Shown here piece by piece: positions 25,351 through 35,517 of a stretch of 64,000 bases of DNA. The position numbers were made by a program, and so were the translations under genes. The notes under the pieces were generated by a model. It saw nothing but the letters and a program-made list of their open reading frames with translations, had not been told where the DNA came from and searched no databases. Numbering within the stretch: the stretch's first letter is position 1; each line of letters starts with the position of its first letter. Origin of the DNA: CBDCGJ01 sp965216645 (GTDB taxonomy: Bacteria > Pseudomonadota > Alphaproteobacteria > GCA-2731375). Location of the stretch: assembly GCA_965216645.1 (NCBI GenBank), contig CBDCGJ010000043.1:83421-147420 (forward strand), given 5' to 3'.

Positions 25351-26304
25351 TCACGCGGTGGCGTGAAACACTTTGCCCAAACTGGCCGGCGCCGACAATT
25401 TCAGCCGCGCCCGATCCATGGACATCAACACCAAGGCGACGATGGTCACCAAATATGGCAGCATCGACAGCACTTCGGAGGGAATGTCGATGGCGTAGCC
25501 GAATAGACTGAGCGCCTCGCCTGCCCCTTGAATATGCAGCTGGATGATCGAAATGCCGCCGAACAGATAGGCGCCGAACAGGGCGCGCCAGGGCTTCCAG
25601 GCGGCGAAAACGACGAGGGCGAGGGAAATCCAACCGCGCCCGGCGGTCATCCCTTCCGCCCAAAGCGGCGTGTAGACGATCGACAGATAGGCCCCGCCCA
25701 AACCGGCGCAAGCACCGCCGAACAGGATCGCCAGAAAGCGGACCCGCACGACCGGATAGCCGATGGAATGCGCTGCGTCATGGTTTTCCCCGACCGCGCG
25801 CAGGATCAGACCGGCCCGGCTGCGTTTCAGAAACCAGGCGACCAGGATCACCAGCGCGATCGAGAGATAGACCATAATGTCGTGACCGAACAGCACAGGT
25901 CCGATCACCGGCATCTCGCTGAGACCGCCCATGAGGTTGGTCGGCAGTCCGGCATAATCCTTGCCGATAAACTCCTGCCCGAACAGCGCGCTGACACCTA
26001 GGCCGAAGATGGTGAGAGCGAGCCCGGTGGCCACTTGATTGGCCAGAAACAAGAGCACCAGAACCGCGAAGATCGCCGATAGGGCCATGCCGGCGCCGGC
26101 GCCGGCAAGGATCGCGAGGGCGGGATTGTCCAGCGTCACCGCGGTCGCGAAGGCGGCGATCGCGCCGACGATCATCATGCCCTCGACGCCCAGGTTCAAG
26201 ACGCCCGACTTCTCGACCACCAGCTCGCCGATGGCGGCGAAGGCCAGCGGCGTCGCGGCGGTAACGATGGTGACAAAGGCGGCGATCAGAACTTCGGTCG
26301 GCAT
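25351..26304 (-). CDS. ABC transporter permease (purine/nucleoside, YufQ-like)
   Basis: A 317-residue membrane permease of the BPD_transp_2 family with about nine hydrophobic segments. It shows GVLNLGVEGMMIVGAIAAF near residue 35 and the cytoplasmic EAA-like region LRAVGENHDAAHSIGYPVVR. Its partner permease lies upstream, separated by 10 bp. It forms the heterodimeric membrane channel of the BMP-type importer. Confidence 0.92.
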   Translation of the reverse strand: MPTEVLIAAFVTIVTAATPLAFAAIGELVVEKSGVLNLGVEGMMIVGAIAAFATAVTLDNPALAILAGAGAGMALSAIFAVLVLLFLANQVATGLALTIFGLGVSALFGQEFIGKDYAGLPTNLMGGLSEMPVIGPVLFGHDIMVYLSIALVILVAWFLKRSRAGLILRAVGENHDAAHSIGYPVVRVRFLAILFGGACAGLGGAYLSIVYTPLWAEGMTAGRGWISLALVVFAAWKPWRALFGAYLFGGISIIQLHIQGAGEALSLFGYAIDIPSEVLSMLPYLVTIVALVLMSMDRARLKLSAPASLGKVFHATA

Positions 26305-26314
26305 CCTCTCCTCC

Positions 26315-27382
26315 TCACGCCCGGGCCGGCTTGCCGAAACGGATGCGGTACTTGGTCAGCACATCCGTGGCCAGCAGGAAGAACAGCAGCATGCCCTGGA
26401 AGACGCCGGTCACCGCGTTCGGCAGATTGAGGGTGATCTGCGCCCCTTCGCCGCCGATATAGGTCAGGGCCATCAACAGGCCCGCCAGCAGGATGCCGAC
26501 CGGATGCAGACGGCCCAGGAAGGCGACGATAATGGCGGTGAAGCCGTAGCCTTGCGGCACATGGGGCACGATCTGACCGATCGGGCCCGCGACCTCCAGC
26601 GTGCCGGCGATGCCGGCGCAGGCGCCACCGATCAGGAAGCTGGCCCAGATGATCCGCTTATCGGAGAAGCCGGCATAACGGGCCGCCAAGGGGGCCATGC
26701 CGATCAACCGGAATTGGTAACCCAGGATATGCTTCGACAGCACCACCCAGGCAATCGCCACCGCCGCCAAGGCCAGGAAGAAAGTCAGCGACAATTGGCT
26801 GTTTTCGAAGAGTGGCTGCACCGTCGCCGCGTCGTGGAACATGCGGGATTCCGGGAAGTTCATGCCTTCCGGATCTTTCAACGGCCCATTCACCAACATG
26901 ATCAGGCCCAGGACCGCGACATAGGTCAACATCAGGCTGGTCAGGATCTCGTTTGTGTTGAAGCGGCTGCGCAACAGTGCGGGAATGCCGGCCCAGAACA
27001 TGCCACCGATCGCACCGGCGATCAGCATGCCGGGCAAGATCAGCGGGCTTTCGACCTCGTAGAAGTAAAGCGCGACGCAACCGCCGGTCAGGGCACCGAC
27101 GACGAATTGTCCCTCCGCGCCGATATTCCAAACATTGGCGCGGAAACCGAAGGAGAGACCGATACCGATCAGGATTAGAGGCGAGGCTTTCAGCGCGATC
27201 TCCACCAAACTGTCGACGGTGGTCAACGGTTCCACGAAGAAGGTGTAGATGGCCGCGGCGGGATCGCTGCCCAGAAGGGCAAATAGGATCGGACCGACCA
27301 TAAGGGTCAAAACGACAGCCATTACCGGCGCCAGATAGGTCATGGTGCGGGAAACCTCGTCCCGCGCTTCCAGCCTAAACAT
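26315..27382 (-). CDS. ABC transporter permease (purine/nucleoside, YufP-like)
   Basis: A 355-residue permease paired with the preceding one. Hydrophobic segments cover most of the length; the conserved FRANVWNIGAEGQFVVGALT is near residue 80 and the EAA-like FRLIGMAPLAARYAGFSDKR near 225. The ATG lies inside the tail of the ATPase gene (8-base overlap), so translation is coupled. Confidence 0.92.
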   Translation of the reverse strand: MFRLEARDEVSRTMTYLAPVMAVVLTLMVGPILFALLGSDPAAAIYTFFVEPLTTVDSLVEIALKASPLILIGIGLSFGFRANVWNIGAEGQFVVGALTGGCVALYFYEVESPLILPGMLIAGAIGGMFWAGIPALLRSRFNTNEILTSLMLTYVAVLGLIMLVNGPLKDPEGMNFPESRMFHDAATVQPLFENSQLSLTFFLALAAVAIAWVVLSKHILGYQFRLIGMAPLAARYAGFSDKRIIWASFLIGGACAGIAGTLEVAGPIGQIVPHVPQGYGFTAIIVAFLGRLHPVGILLAGLLMALTYIGGEGAQITLNLPNAVTGVFQGMLLFFLLATDVLTKYRIRFGKPARA

Positions 27383-28922
27383 GAGCCGCCTCCGCCGCGT
27401 CGTCGGAGAGGTCGTGCAGTCCGCCCATCAGCAATCCGACCTCCTCCACCGTGATGTCCTCGACCGGCGCCAAGTCCGACAACCGGCCTTCGCTGAGCAC
27501 GCCGATCCAAGACGAGATGGCGAACAGCTCGTCCAAATCTTGTGAAATCACGACGACCGCGCAGCCGCGGCCGGCCAGGTCGAGAAGGGCTTGATGGATC
27601 GCCGCCGCCGAGCCCGCATCGACGCCCCAGGTCGGCTGCGTGGCGATCAACACCTTGGGCTCCTGCAGCATCTCCCGCCCCATAATGAATTTTTGCAGAT
27701 TACCGCCGGACAGGCTCGACGCATTGTGTTCGACACCCGCCGTCTTGACATTGAATTTGCTCACGATATCCTTGGCATAGTCGGTGGATTTGCCGACCTG
27801 GATGAAGCCGTTGTTGAGCAATGCCTGTTGGTGCATGCCGCTTAAGAAAGCGTTTTCCCAAAGCGTCATGTCCGGCACCGCGCCGTGGCCCATACGTTCT
27901 TCCGGCACGAAGGCGAGACCCTTGCGACGCCGGGCGCCGGCACCGAGCCAGCCGACGGCCTCGTCTTCGAAGACGATCGAGCCGGCTTCCGGCGCGCGGA
28001 CCTCGCCACTTAGCACCGCGGCCAGTTCGGTTTGCCCGTTGCCGGCGAGACCGGCAATTCCAAGGATCTCCCCGCTATGGGCGGTGAAAGAGATATCCTT
28101 GAGGTCGACGCCGAACTGCTCGTCGCTGATCAGCGACAGGTTTTTGACGCCGAAGCGGGCAGGGCCGAGTTTCATCTCTTCGGATTTTTCCGGTAGCACC
28201 AGATTTTCGCCCATCATCATTTCGGCAATGCTGCGGGCGGTTTCCTGAGCGGGATCGCATTCCGCCACCACCTTGCCGAGGCGCATGATCGTCGCCTTGT
28301 GGCAAAGGGCGCGAATCTCCTCCAACCGGTGGCTGATATAAAGTATGGCGCAACCTTCATCGCTGAGTTTGCGCAGGGTCTCGAACAGTTTGTCCGCTTC
28401 CTGCGGCGTCAGCACGGAGGTCGGCTCGTCCATGATCAGCAGTTTCGGTTCCTGCAACAGGCAGCGCACGATCTCGATGCGTTGTCGTTCGCCGACGGAA
28501 AGGGAATGGACGTCCCGGCGCGGGTCCAGCGGCAGGCCATAGGACTGCGAAACATCCACGATCTTCTGCGTCAGGTTGCCTTTGGAGAAGCTGGCCGGCA
28601 GGCCGAGGGCGATATTCTCCTGCACTGTCAGGGCCTCGAACAGGGAGAAATGTTGAAACACCATGCCGACGCCCAAAGCGCGGGCGCTGGCCGGATTGGG
28701 GATCGACACCTGTTGACCGTTCCAGGAGAGGGTGCCGGCATCGGCGGCCAAAACGCCGTAAATGATCTTAACCAGGGTACTTTTCCCAGCGCCGTTTTCG
28801 CCGAGCAAGGCATGTATTTCACCGGGTTGAATTTGCAGGCTGACATCGTCGTTGGCCAACGTGCCGGGAAATTCCTTGCGGATGTTTTGCAAGTCGAGAA
28901 GCGGTGTCTGTCCCTCCGCCAT
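27375..28922 (-). CDS. ABC transporter ATP-binding protein, two-domain (YufO-like)
   Basis: A 515-residue ATPase with two tandem nucleotide-binding domains, as in sugar and nucleoside importers. Domain 1 has Walker A LLGENGAGKSTLVKI, signature LSVGERQRIEIVR and Walker B LLIMDEPTSVL. Domain 2 has the degenerate GLAGNGQTELAAVL Walker A and LSGGNLQKFIMGRE, followed by LIATQPTWGVD. It energises purine-type uptake with the two permeases and the BMP protein downstream. Confidence 0.93.
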   Translation of the reverse strand: MAEGQTPLLDLQNIRKEFPGTLANDDVSLQIQPGEIHALLGENGAGKSTLVKIIYGVLAADAGTLSWNGQQVSIPNPASARALGVGMVFQHFSLFEALTVQENIALGLPASFSKGNLTQKIVDVSQSYGLPLDPRRDVHSLSVGERQRIEIVRCLLQEPKLLIMDEPTSVLTPQEADKLFETLRKLSDEGCAILYISHRLEEIRALCHKATIMRLGKVVAECDPAQETARSIAEMMMGENLVLPEKSEEMKLGPARFGVKNLSLISDEQFGVDLKDISFTAHSGEILGIAGLAGNGQTELAAVLSGEVRAPEAGSIVFEDEAVGWLGAGARRRKGLAFVPEERMGHGAVPDMTLWENAFLSGMHQQALLNNGFIQVGKSTDYAKDIVSKFNVKTAGVEHNASSLSGGNLQKFIMGREMLQEPKVLIATQPTWGVDAGSAAAIHQALLDLAGRGCAVVVISQDLDELFAISSWIGVLSEGRLSDLAPVEDITVEEVGLLMGGLHDLSDDAAEAAHV

Positions 28923-28953
28923 CGCGGCGTTCCCCCTGGGTTAACTGGACGTT

Positions 28954-29427
28954 TCAGTACGGCACTTTATCGTCTTTGGCCAGCCATTCGTCGAAGATGC
29001 GACCGGCTTCCGGCACCTTTAGACGGATCATCGGCAGTTGGCGGTCGTCCGGCGCTTTGGCGACCTCGTCATAGAGAAAGGCGTCGTCGAAGCCGATCCG
29101 GGCCGCGTCCTCCCGGTTGTTGGCATAATAGATCGCGTCGAGACGCGCCCAGTAGATGGCGCTTAGACACATCGGGCAGGGCTCGCAACTTGTGTAGATT
29201 TCCGCGCCGGCAAGGTTGAAGTCGCCGATCTTTCGGCAGGCGTCGCGGATCGCCATGACTTCGGCGTGGGCCGTCGGGTCGTTGGAAGAGGTGACTTGAT
29301 TGTGACCGACGCCGATCACCTCGCCCTCCTTGACGACGACGGCGCCGAACGGGCCGCCGGCACCGTTGCGCATCATCTCGCCGGAAATCTCCACCGCGCG
29401 GCGCATATGGTCAGTTTTGTCGGTCAT
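28954..29427 (-). CDS. guaD: Guanine deaminase, CDA-fold (GuaD type)
   Basis: A 157-residue zinc deaminase. HNQVTSSNDPTAHAEVMAIR holds the zinc His and catalytic Glu, and SCEPCPMCLSAIYWARL the two Cys ligands; the length and the C-terminal EWLAKDDKVPY match bacillary-type guanine deaminase. It converts guanine to xanthine, the substrate of the xanthine dehydrogenase encoded next to it. Its start overlaps the xdhC end by 17 bases. Confidence 0.9.
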   Translation of the reverse strand: MTDKTDHMRRAVEISGEMMRNGAGGPFGAVVVKEGEVIGVGHNQVTSSNDPTAHAEVMAIRDACRKIGDFNLAGAEIYTSCEPCPMCLSAIYWARLDAIYYANNREDAARIGFDDAFLYDEVAKAPDDRQLPMIRLKVPEAGRIFDEWLAKDDKVPY

Positions 29428-30328
29428 GCCTCTGTGTCTCCAAGTTCTGAGTTGCGGCTTGCTCGGCCAGCAATTGGGCGGCCACGGCCACGGCGATTAC
29501 CGCCGGTTGCTTGCCGGGAATGTTCGGGTCGCCGATCGGGCTAACGAGCCGGGCCAGGCTATTGTCCGCGATGCCGTCTTCCCGCAGGCGTTTGCGAAAC
29601 CGCGCCGCTTTGGTCTTGCTGCCGATCAATCCCAGCCATCGGAAATTGCTGTCGCGCAAAGCCTTTAGACAAATCTCGTAATCCAATTGGTGATCGTGGG
29701 TCATGACCAGCACAACTGCGTCGGTCAGATTCGGCGCGCTCGGCAGAGCCGTAATATTATCGCCAACTTTCCGCCGCCGATCCGCCCGCGGATCGATGAC
29801 GGTCACGTCGAATGGCAAGCGGGCGAGCAATTGAGCGCATTCGAGGCCGACATGCCCGGCGCCGAAGATCACGGCTTTGTCGAATTCGGTCAGCAAGGAA
29901 ACGGCGAAGTAACGCCCCGGGCCCGGTTCGACCGTCGGCGGCGCGCTCATGTCGTCTAGTGGGAAAGCCATTTTTTTCTGGCCGGCCAACGTCGCCGTAT
30001 CGAACCAAGCCGATACGACAGGCTGAAACAGCAATTCGACGGCGCCGCCGCAGCACTGCGCCAAATCGGGCCCGAGCAGTTTCGTGTCGAGACGGCGTTC
30101 GGTTCCGGTCAATGCGCGCGCGGCTTCGATCGCCTGATATTCCAAATTGCCGCCGCCGATGGTGCCTTGAACGTCGCTTTTTGTGACCAGCATCCAGGCG
30201 TCGGTATCGCGGGGCGCCGAACCTTTGGCCGAAACGACGAAGACCAATACCGCCGGATCGTTGCAGGCCCGAACCGCCCGGAGCCAAGCCGCGGGCTTGA
30301 ATTGTGTCAATGTGGTGACGTCAGCCAT
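29411..30328 (-). CDS. xdhC: Xanthine dehydrogenase accessory protein XdhC
   Basis: A 305-residue chaperone that binds and sulfurates the molybdenum cofactor for XdhAB. The N-terminal XdhC/CoxI part contains GSAPRDTDAWMLV, GTIGGGNLEYQAIE and CCGGAVELLFQ with the paired Cys. The C-terminal Rossmann-like domain begins AVIFGAGHVGLECAQLLA and includes VLVMTHDHQLDYEIC. The start overlaps the xdhB end by 8 bases. Confidence 0.93.
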   Translation of the reverse strand: MADVTTLTQFKPAAWLRAVRACNDPAVLVFVVSAKGSAPRDTDAWMLVTKSDVQGTIGGGNLEYQAIEAARALTGTERRLDTKLLGPDLAQCCGGAVELLFQPVVSAWFDTATLAGQKKMAFPLDDMSAPPTVEPGPGRYFAVSLLTEFDKAVIFGAGHVGLECAQLLARLPFDVTVIDPRADRRRKVGDNITALPSAPNLTDAVVLVMTHDHQLDYEICLKALRDSNFRWLGLIGSKTKAARFRKRLREDGIADNSLARLVSPIGDPNIPGKQPAVIAVAVAAQLLAEQAATQNLETQRHDRQN

Positions 30329-32619
30329 CGATGCGTGCCTTCATATGATCGACCGCGCGTAAGATTTCCTCCGGCGTCGCCGGGGCGTTGAGATCGGGCG
30401 AAAGTCGATAATCGGACAGGCTGGAAACCGCGTCGGCGATCGCCAACCAACCGGAGATCGCCAACATCAAAGGTGGCTCGCCGACCGCTTTGGAGCGGTG
30501 AATGGTATTTTCCCGGTTTCGACCCGGTTGCCAGATCGCCATGTTGAACTCGGCCGGCCGATCGCCGCAAGTGGGAATCTTGTAAGTCGATGGCGCATGG
30601 GTGGTCAGACGCCCCTGGTCGTCCCAACACAACTCCTCCGAGGTCAGCCAACCCAGGCCCTGAATGTAACCGCCTTCGATCTGTCCGAGATCGATGGCCG
30701 GATTCAGCGACTGCCCGACATCGTGCAGGATATCGGTCCGCAGACAGCGGCTTTCGCCCGTCAGCGTGTCGATCGCCATCTCCGTCACCGCCGCGCCATA
30801 GGCGAAATAGTAAAATGGCCGGCCGCGCCCAGTTTCCGGGTCCCAATGAATTTTCGGCGTGCGGTAAAATCCGGTGGCGGAGAGCTGTACCCGGTTGACA
30901 TAGGCCAGTTCGGCCAGTTCGGCGAAGGCGAGCTGCCGATTGCCGATCATAACCTGGTTGTCGCGAAATTCGATCTGCGCCTCCGCAACCTGGAAATGAT
31001 CCACGGCGAAGGAGATCAGGCGGCGTTTCAGGATCTGTGCCGCCGCCTGTGCCGCCATGCCATTCATATCGGAGCCGGAGGAGGCGGCGGTGGCCGAGGT
31101 GTTCGGCACCTTGCCGGTGGTGGTTGCGGTGATCTTGACCCGATCGAGGTCGATTTGAAACTCCTCCGCCACCACCTGGCCGACTTTGACGAACAGGCCC
31201 TGGCCCATTTCCGTGCCGCCATGGTTCAGATGTACGCTGCCGTCCCGGTAGATATGTACCAGGGCTCCAGCCTGATTCAGGAAAGTCATGGTGAAGGAGA
31301 TGCCGAACTTCACCGGCGAGAGGGCGAGGCCGCGTTTGATCACTGGATTGGTTTGGTTGAACGCCGCGATTTCCTGACGGCGGCGGCGATAGTCGGAGGT
31401 TTGCTCCAATTCCTCGACGAGCTCGTCCAAAACGAAGTCTTCGACAGTCATGTAGTAGGGAGTCTCGTCGCGGCCGTTGTCGCCATAGAAGTTCTTCTTG
31501 CGCACGTCCAAAGGATCGAGTCCGGTGGCGCGGGCCACCCGCTCGATCATCCATTCGCCCGCGAGCATGCCCTGCGGCCCGCCGAAGCCGCGGAAGGCGG
31601 TATTGGAGACGGTGTTGGTCCGGCAACGGTGGCTGACGATCCGGCTGGCCGGCAGATAATAGGCATTGTCGGTGTGGAACATAGCCCGATCGATGATCGC
31701 ATCCGATAGATCGGCGGAGAAACCGCAGCGTCCGGCATAGCTGACATCCAAGCCCAGAATATTCCCTTCGTCGTCGTGGGCGACGGCATAGTCGGCGGTG
31801 AAGTCATGGCGCTTGCCGGTTCGGATCATGTCGTCGTCGCGGTCCAGCCGGGCCTTCACCGGTCGACCGGTCCTCGTCGCGAATACCGCTGCCAGCGCGG
31901 CCCATTGCGCGCCCTGCGTTTCCTTGCCGCCGAAACCGCCGCCCATGCGCCGCACTTCCACCGTGACCGCATGGTTGGGAACGCCCAGGACATGGGCGAC
32001 ATTATGTTGAACCTCGCTCGGATGCTGGGTCGAACAATGGATCAAGACATCGCCGTCCTCGCCCGGGATGGCGAGAGAGGCTTGGCCTTCGAGATAGAAA
32101 TGCTCCTGCCCGCCGATCCGCAACTGCCCGCGAATGACGTGAGGCGCATCGGCCAGAGCCCTCGTCGATATCGCCGCGGCGCCAGTCGCGGGTGCGGCTG
32201 ATAAACGACCTCGCCGCCATCGCGTCCTCGACGGTGAGGAGCGCGGGCAGGGGGTCGTACTCGACCACCGCCAACTTCACGGCGTTGCGAGCCTGATCGA
32301 GGCTTTCGGCGGCAACGGCGAAGATCGGTTGCCCGTGGAACAGAACTTCGCCATCGGCGAGCAACGGGTCGTCGTGACTGCCGGTCGGGCTGACGTCGTT
32401 GTCGCCGGGAATGTCTTGCGCGGTAAGGACCACGACCACCCCCGGTGCGGCATGGACGGCGTCGAGATCCAATCTGGTGATACGCGCATGGGCATGCTCT
32501 GCGCCGCCCACATCCAGATGCAGCAGATTGGCTGGCGCATTGATATCGTCCACATAAGTGGCGCTGCCGGTGACATGTTTGACGCCGCTGTCGTGGCGAT
32601 GGCGCAGACCGACAGTCAT
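30321..32619 (-). pseudogene. xdhB: Xanthine dehydrogenase molybdopterin-binding subunit, frameshifted
   Basis: The large subunit oxidises hypoxanthine and xanthine to urate. The first 150 residues or so (from 32619) match the aldehyde oxidase/xanthine dehydrogenase a/b hammerhead domain, up to RRGDIDE. The remainder continues in another frame with QEHFYLEGQ, GGFGGKETQ, RGFGGPQGMLAGEW and the catalytic-Glu motif AVGEPPLMLA. The frames join if one base is removed from a run of three C on the plus strand at 32159-32161. The repaired product is about 765 residues, the normal size. Either a recent null mutation or a base-calling error; a TTG restart in the second frame would lack the first domain. 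Confidence 0.9.
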
Positions 32620-34064
32620 GCCGCTCCCCGATAGGCCAGCCGCAATGTTGTGCCGTCGGTCATCTCAAAAAAGACCTTTCGGAGCAGATTTCGCGCCACG
32701 GTCAGGCGATAATCGGCACTCGCTCTCATGTCGGAGATCGGAGCGAAGTCGTCGCCGAGGGCGTTTGCCGCCGAGGCGACGGTGTCTTCCGACCAGGATT
32801 TCCCGATCAAAGCGCGTTCACAGGCCGTGGCCCGCTTCGGGATGGCGGCCATCCCGCCATAGGCGATACGGGCGTCGACGACCTTACCGTCGTCGACTTT
32901 GATATTGAAGGCGCCGAGGACGGCGGTGATGTCCTGATCGAAGCGCTTCGAGACTTTGTGACAGCGAATTACGCCGTGGCCGGTGAGGGGAATCGAAATC
33001 TTCTCCAGAAACTCGCCCTTTTCACGATCTTGCTGGCCGTAGTCGACGAAGTAATCCTCGAGCGGGATTTCCCGCCGCGTGCCACCTTTATTCAATGTGA
33101 TCCGTGTGCCGAGCGCGATCAGCGCCGGCGGGCTGTCGCCGATGGGGGAGCCGTTGGCGATATTGCCGCCGATCGTACCGCTGTTGCGCACCTGGGTGGA
33201 CCCGATACGGCGGATCAGCTCGCCGAAATCCGGAAAATGATTGGCGATCCGGGCCACGGCATCGCTATAGGTCACGGCCGCCCCGATGACCAATTCGGCG
33301 CCGTTTTCCTCGATCGTCCGCAAGTCCGGGACACGCGTGACATCGATCATAGGGGTCAATCGTCGATGCTGCTTGGTCACCCACAGGCCCACATCGGTGG
33401 CGCCCGCGACGAAGACCGCGTCCGGGTGCCGACCCGCAATGTCCTCGAGATCCTCAAGACGGCGAGGGGCGAAGAAATCGTTCCTCTGGGTCAACCCGTC
33501 TTCTTCCGCCCAGGTCTTGAGTTGAGCTTGCGCATCCCGAAGACGACTGTGCCAGACCTCGTCCTCCTGTTGGTCGAACATATCGCGGGCGGCTTGGATG
33601 ATTGGCCCGTAACCGGTGCAACGGCAGAGATTGCCGGCCAACGCATCGTCGATGGTCTGTAGATCCCGTCGTTCGCCCTGCCTGAATAGCGTGAATAGGG
33701 ACATCACGAAGCCGGGTGTGCAGAACCCGCATTGGGAGCCGTGATTGTCCACCAAGGCGGATTGCGCGGGATGCAGGCCACCATCGCTGGATTGCAAATG
33801 CTCGACGGTCACTACATGTTTGCCGTCGATCATCGGCAGAAACAGAATACAGGCGTTAACGGCCTGATAGCGTAGTCGGCCGTCGACCCATTCGCCGACC
33901 GCCACCGTGCAGGCGCCACAATCGCCCTCGGCGCAGCCCTCCTTCGTGCCGGTCAAGCCTTCATGTTCGCGCAGATAGCGCAGCAAGGTGAGATTCGCAT
34001 CGAATTCGTCGAGCCTGCGGTCGTCGTCACCGAGCCGGAATCGGATATGACCGCGCACCGCCAT
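32616..34064 (-). CDS. xdhA: Xanthine dehydrogenase small subunit (2Fe-2S and FAD domains)
   Basis: A 482-residue subunit. The plant-type 2Fe-2S cluster is bound by GCAEGDCGACTVAVG, and the second cluster by QCGFCTPGFV and CRCTGYGPI. The FAD-binding domain (from about residue 190) contains VFVAGATDVGLWV and GTIGGNIANGSPIGDSPP. It carries electrons from the molybdenum centre to NAD+. The stop overlaps the xdhB ATG by 4 bases, and it starts 3 bases after uraH. Confidence 0.95.
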   Translation of the reverse strand: MAVRGHIRFRLGDDDRRLDEFDANLTLLRYLREHEGLTGTKEGCAEGDCGACTVAVGEWVDGRLRYQAVNACILFLPMIDGKHVVTVEHLQSSDGGLHPAQSALVDNHGSQCGFCTPGFVMSLFTLFRQGERRDLQTIDDALAGNLCRCTGYGPIIQAARDMFDQQEDEVWHSRLRDAQAQLKTWAEEDGLTQRNDFFAPRRLEDLEDIAGRHPDAVFVAGATDVGLWVTKQHRRLTPMIDVTRVPDLRTIEENGAELVIGAAVTYSDAVARIANHFPDFGELIRRIGSTQVRNSGTIGGNIANGSPIGDSPPALIALGTRITLNKGGTRREIPLEDYFVDYGQQDREKGEFLEKISIPLTGHGVIRCHKVSKRFDQDITAVLGAFNIKVDDGKVVDARIAYGGMAAIPKRATACERALIGKSWSEDTVASAANALGDDFAPISDMRASADYRLTVARNLLRKVFFEMTDGTTLRLAYRGAA

Positions 34065-34067
34065 CGC

Positions 34068-34418
34068 TCAACTACCCCGGTAGGTCGAATAGCTATAGGG
34101 CGATACCAATAACGGGACGTGATAATGCTCGTCCGTCGCCAGGCCGAAACGCAACACGACAACATCGAAAAACGGCGGATCCGGCAATGCCACGCCGAGC
34201 CGCCGGAAATAGTCGCCGGCCTGGAATTCAAGCTCATACTCGCCGGGCTGAAACTCCTCGCCTTCCAACAACGGACCGTCGCATCGGCCATCCGCGTTCG
34301 TCACCGCTTCGCATCGAAGGTCCCGGTTTTTTCCGGATATTTTGTAAAGGCTTAGCGCCAGTTTCTCAGCTGGCTTGCCATGCGCTGTGTCGAGTATATG
34401 CGTGGTCAGCCGTCCCAT
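34068..34418 (-). CDS. uraH: 5-hydroxyisourate hydrolase (transthyretin-like)
   Basis: A 116-residue hydrolase that opens 5-hydroxyisourate to OHCU. The N-terminal signature LTTHILDTAHGKPAEKL and the C-terminal YSTYRGS hallmark are both present; the conserved His, Arg and Ser active-site residues are within these. The ATG at 34418 fits the family; upstream in-frame codons are not conserved. It is the first gene of the leftward purine unit. Confidence 0.95.
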   Translation of the reverse strand: MGRLTTHILDTAHGKPAEKLALSLYKISGKNRDLRCEAVTNADGRCDGPLLEGEEFQPGEYELEFQAGDYFRRLGVALPDPPFFDVVVLRFGLATDEHYHVPLLVSPYSYSTYRGS

Positions 34419-34599
34419 CGGCTGGCAATCTCCTGTGCTGCGCGCCGTTGTTCTTGTTCTCGTTCCCCGGCATCCCAGAAGCGATTGTCGCAAATTGTTA
34501 TATTATTGAAATATCGGAAAGTATCTAAACACTTTCAAAAAATAATTGAAAGACTGCAGCGGGAATTACGGCATAGTGCCCAGGGGAGAGAGACGTGTC
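34419..34599. promoter_or_regulatory. Divergent promoter region of the purine island, with inverted repeat
   Basis: This 181-bp AT-rich gap separates uraH (leftward) from puuE (rightward) and must carry both promoters. It contains a perfect inverted repeat, CTTTCAA (34532-34538) and TTGAAAG (34546-34552) around seven A/T bases, a plausible operator for a shared purine regulator. GGGGAGAGAG before 34600 is the puuE ribosome site. Confidence 0.55.
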
Positions 34600-35517
34600 A
34601 TGAACGGTGACTATCCGCGAGATCTGATCGGTTACGGCACCAATCCGCCGCAGGCCAACTGGCCCGGCGATGCGCGTCTAGCCTTGCAGTTCGTGGTGAA
34701 CTACGAGGAGGGCGGGGAAAACAATATCCTCCACGGCGATGCCGCATCCGAAGCCTTCCTGTCGGAAATCATCGGCGCGCAACCGTTCCCCGGTCATCGT
34801 CATATGAGCATGGAATCGATCTACGAGTATGGCAGCCGGGTCGGGATTTGGCGCCTGCTCGACCTGTTCGCGCGCAAGGAAGTCCCGATCACCCTGTTTG
34901 CCGTTGCCATGGCGCTTGAGAGAAATCCGGCCGTTGCCGACGCGGTTATGGAAGCCGGACATGAGATCTGCAGCCACGGCTATCGCTGGATCGACTATCA
35001 CGGCGTGCCGGAGGAGGTGGAGCGGGAACATATGCGGAAAGCCATCGATATCCAGACCCGTCTGACCGGCGAGCGACCGCTTGGTTGGTACACGGGACGG
35101 ACCAGCGAAAACACCCGAAAGCTGGTTATCGAAGACGGTGGATTTCTTTATGATTCAGACGATTATAGCGATGATCTACCATTTTGGACAAATATGGAGG
35201 GAACGCCGCACCTTGTCGTGCCCTACACACTGGATGCCAACGATATGCGATTTGCCACCAACCAAGGTTTCAATAGCGGCGAGCAGTTTTTCCACTATCT
35301 GAAGGATGCCTTCGATACGCTTTACGCCGAGGGCGAGCGGTCGCCGAAGATGATGTCGGTGGGCCTGCATTGTCGATTGGTCGGGCGGCCCGGCAGATTC
35401 CGGGCGCTGGAACGCTTCGTCGACTACGCTCGAGGGTTCGACGATGTTTGGTTCTGCCGCCGTATCGATATCGCCCGCCATTGGCGCGCGGCGCAACCGG
35501 CGGAGAGGACCACATGA
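34600..35517 (+). CDS. puuE: Allantoinase PuuE (polysaccharide-deacetylase-like)
   Basis: A 305-residue metal-independent allantoinase of the NodB/polysaccharide-deacetylase fold, converting allantoin to allantoate. Family blocks are YPRDLIGYGTNPPQANWPG at the start, LQFVVNYEEGGENNILHGD, EICSHGYRWIDYHGV and LGWYTGRTSENTRKLV. The ATG at 34600 follows GGGGAGAGAG; an upstream in-frame start at 34546 would add 18 unconserved residues. The end overlaps uraD by 4 bases. Confidence 0.94.
   Translation: MNGDYPRDLIGYGTNPPQANWPGDARLALQFVVNYEEGGENNILHGDAASEAFLSEIIGAQPFPGHRHMSMESIYEYGSRVGIWRLLDLFARKEVPITLFAVAMALERNPAVADAVMEAGHEICSHGYRWIDYHGVPEEVEREHMRKAIDIQTRLTGERPLGWYTGRTSENTRKLVIEDGGFLYDSDDYSDDLPFWTNMEGTPHLVVPYTLDANDMRFATNQGFNSGEQFFHYLKDAFDTLYAEGERSPKMMSVGLHCRLVGRPGRFRALERFVDYARGFDDVWFCRRIDIARHWRAAQPAERTT

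Noticed and set aside
30307..31626. A 439-codon minus-strand frame inside xdhB and a 403-codon plus-strand frame over the same region
   Set aside because: The xdhB frame carries the conserved molybdopterin motifs; the others show low-complexity composition.
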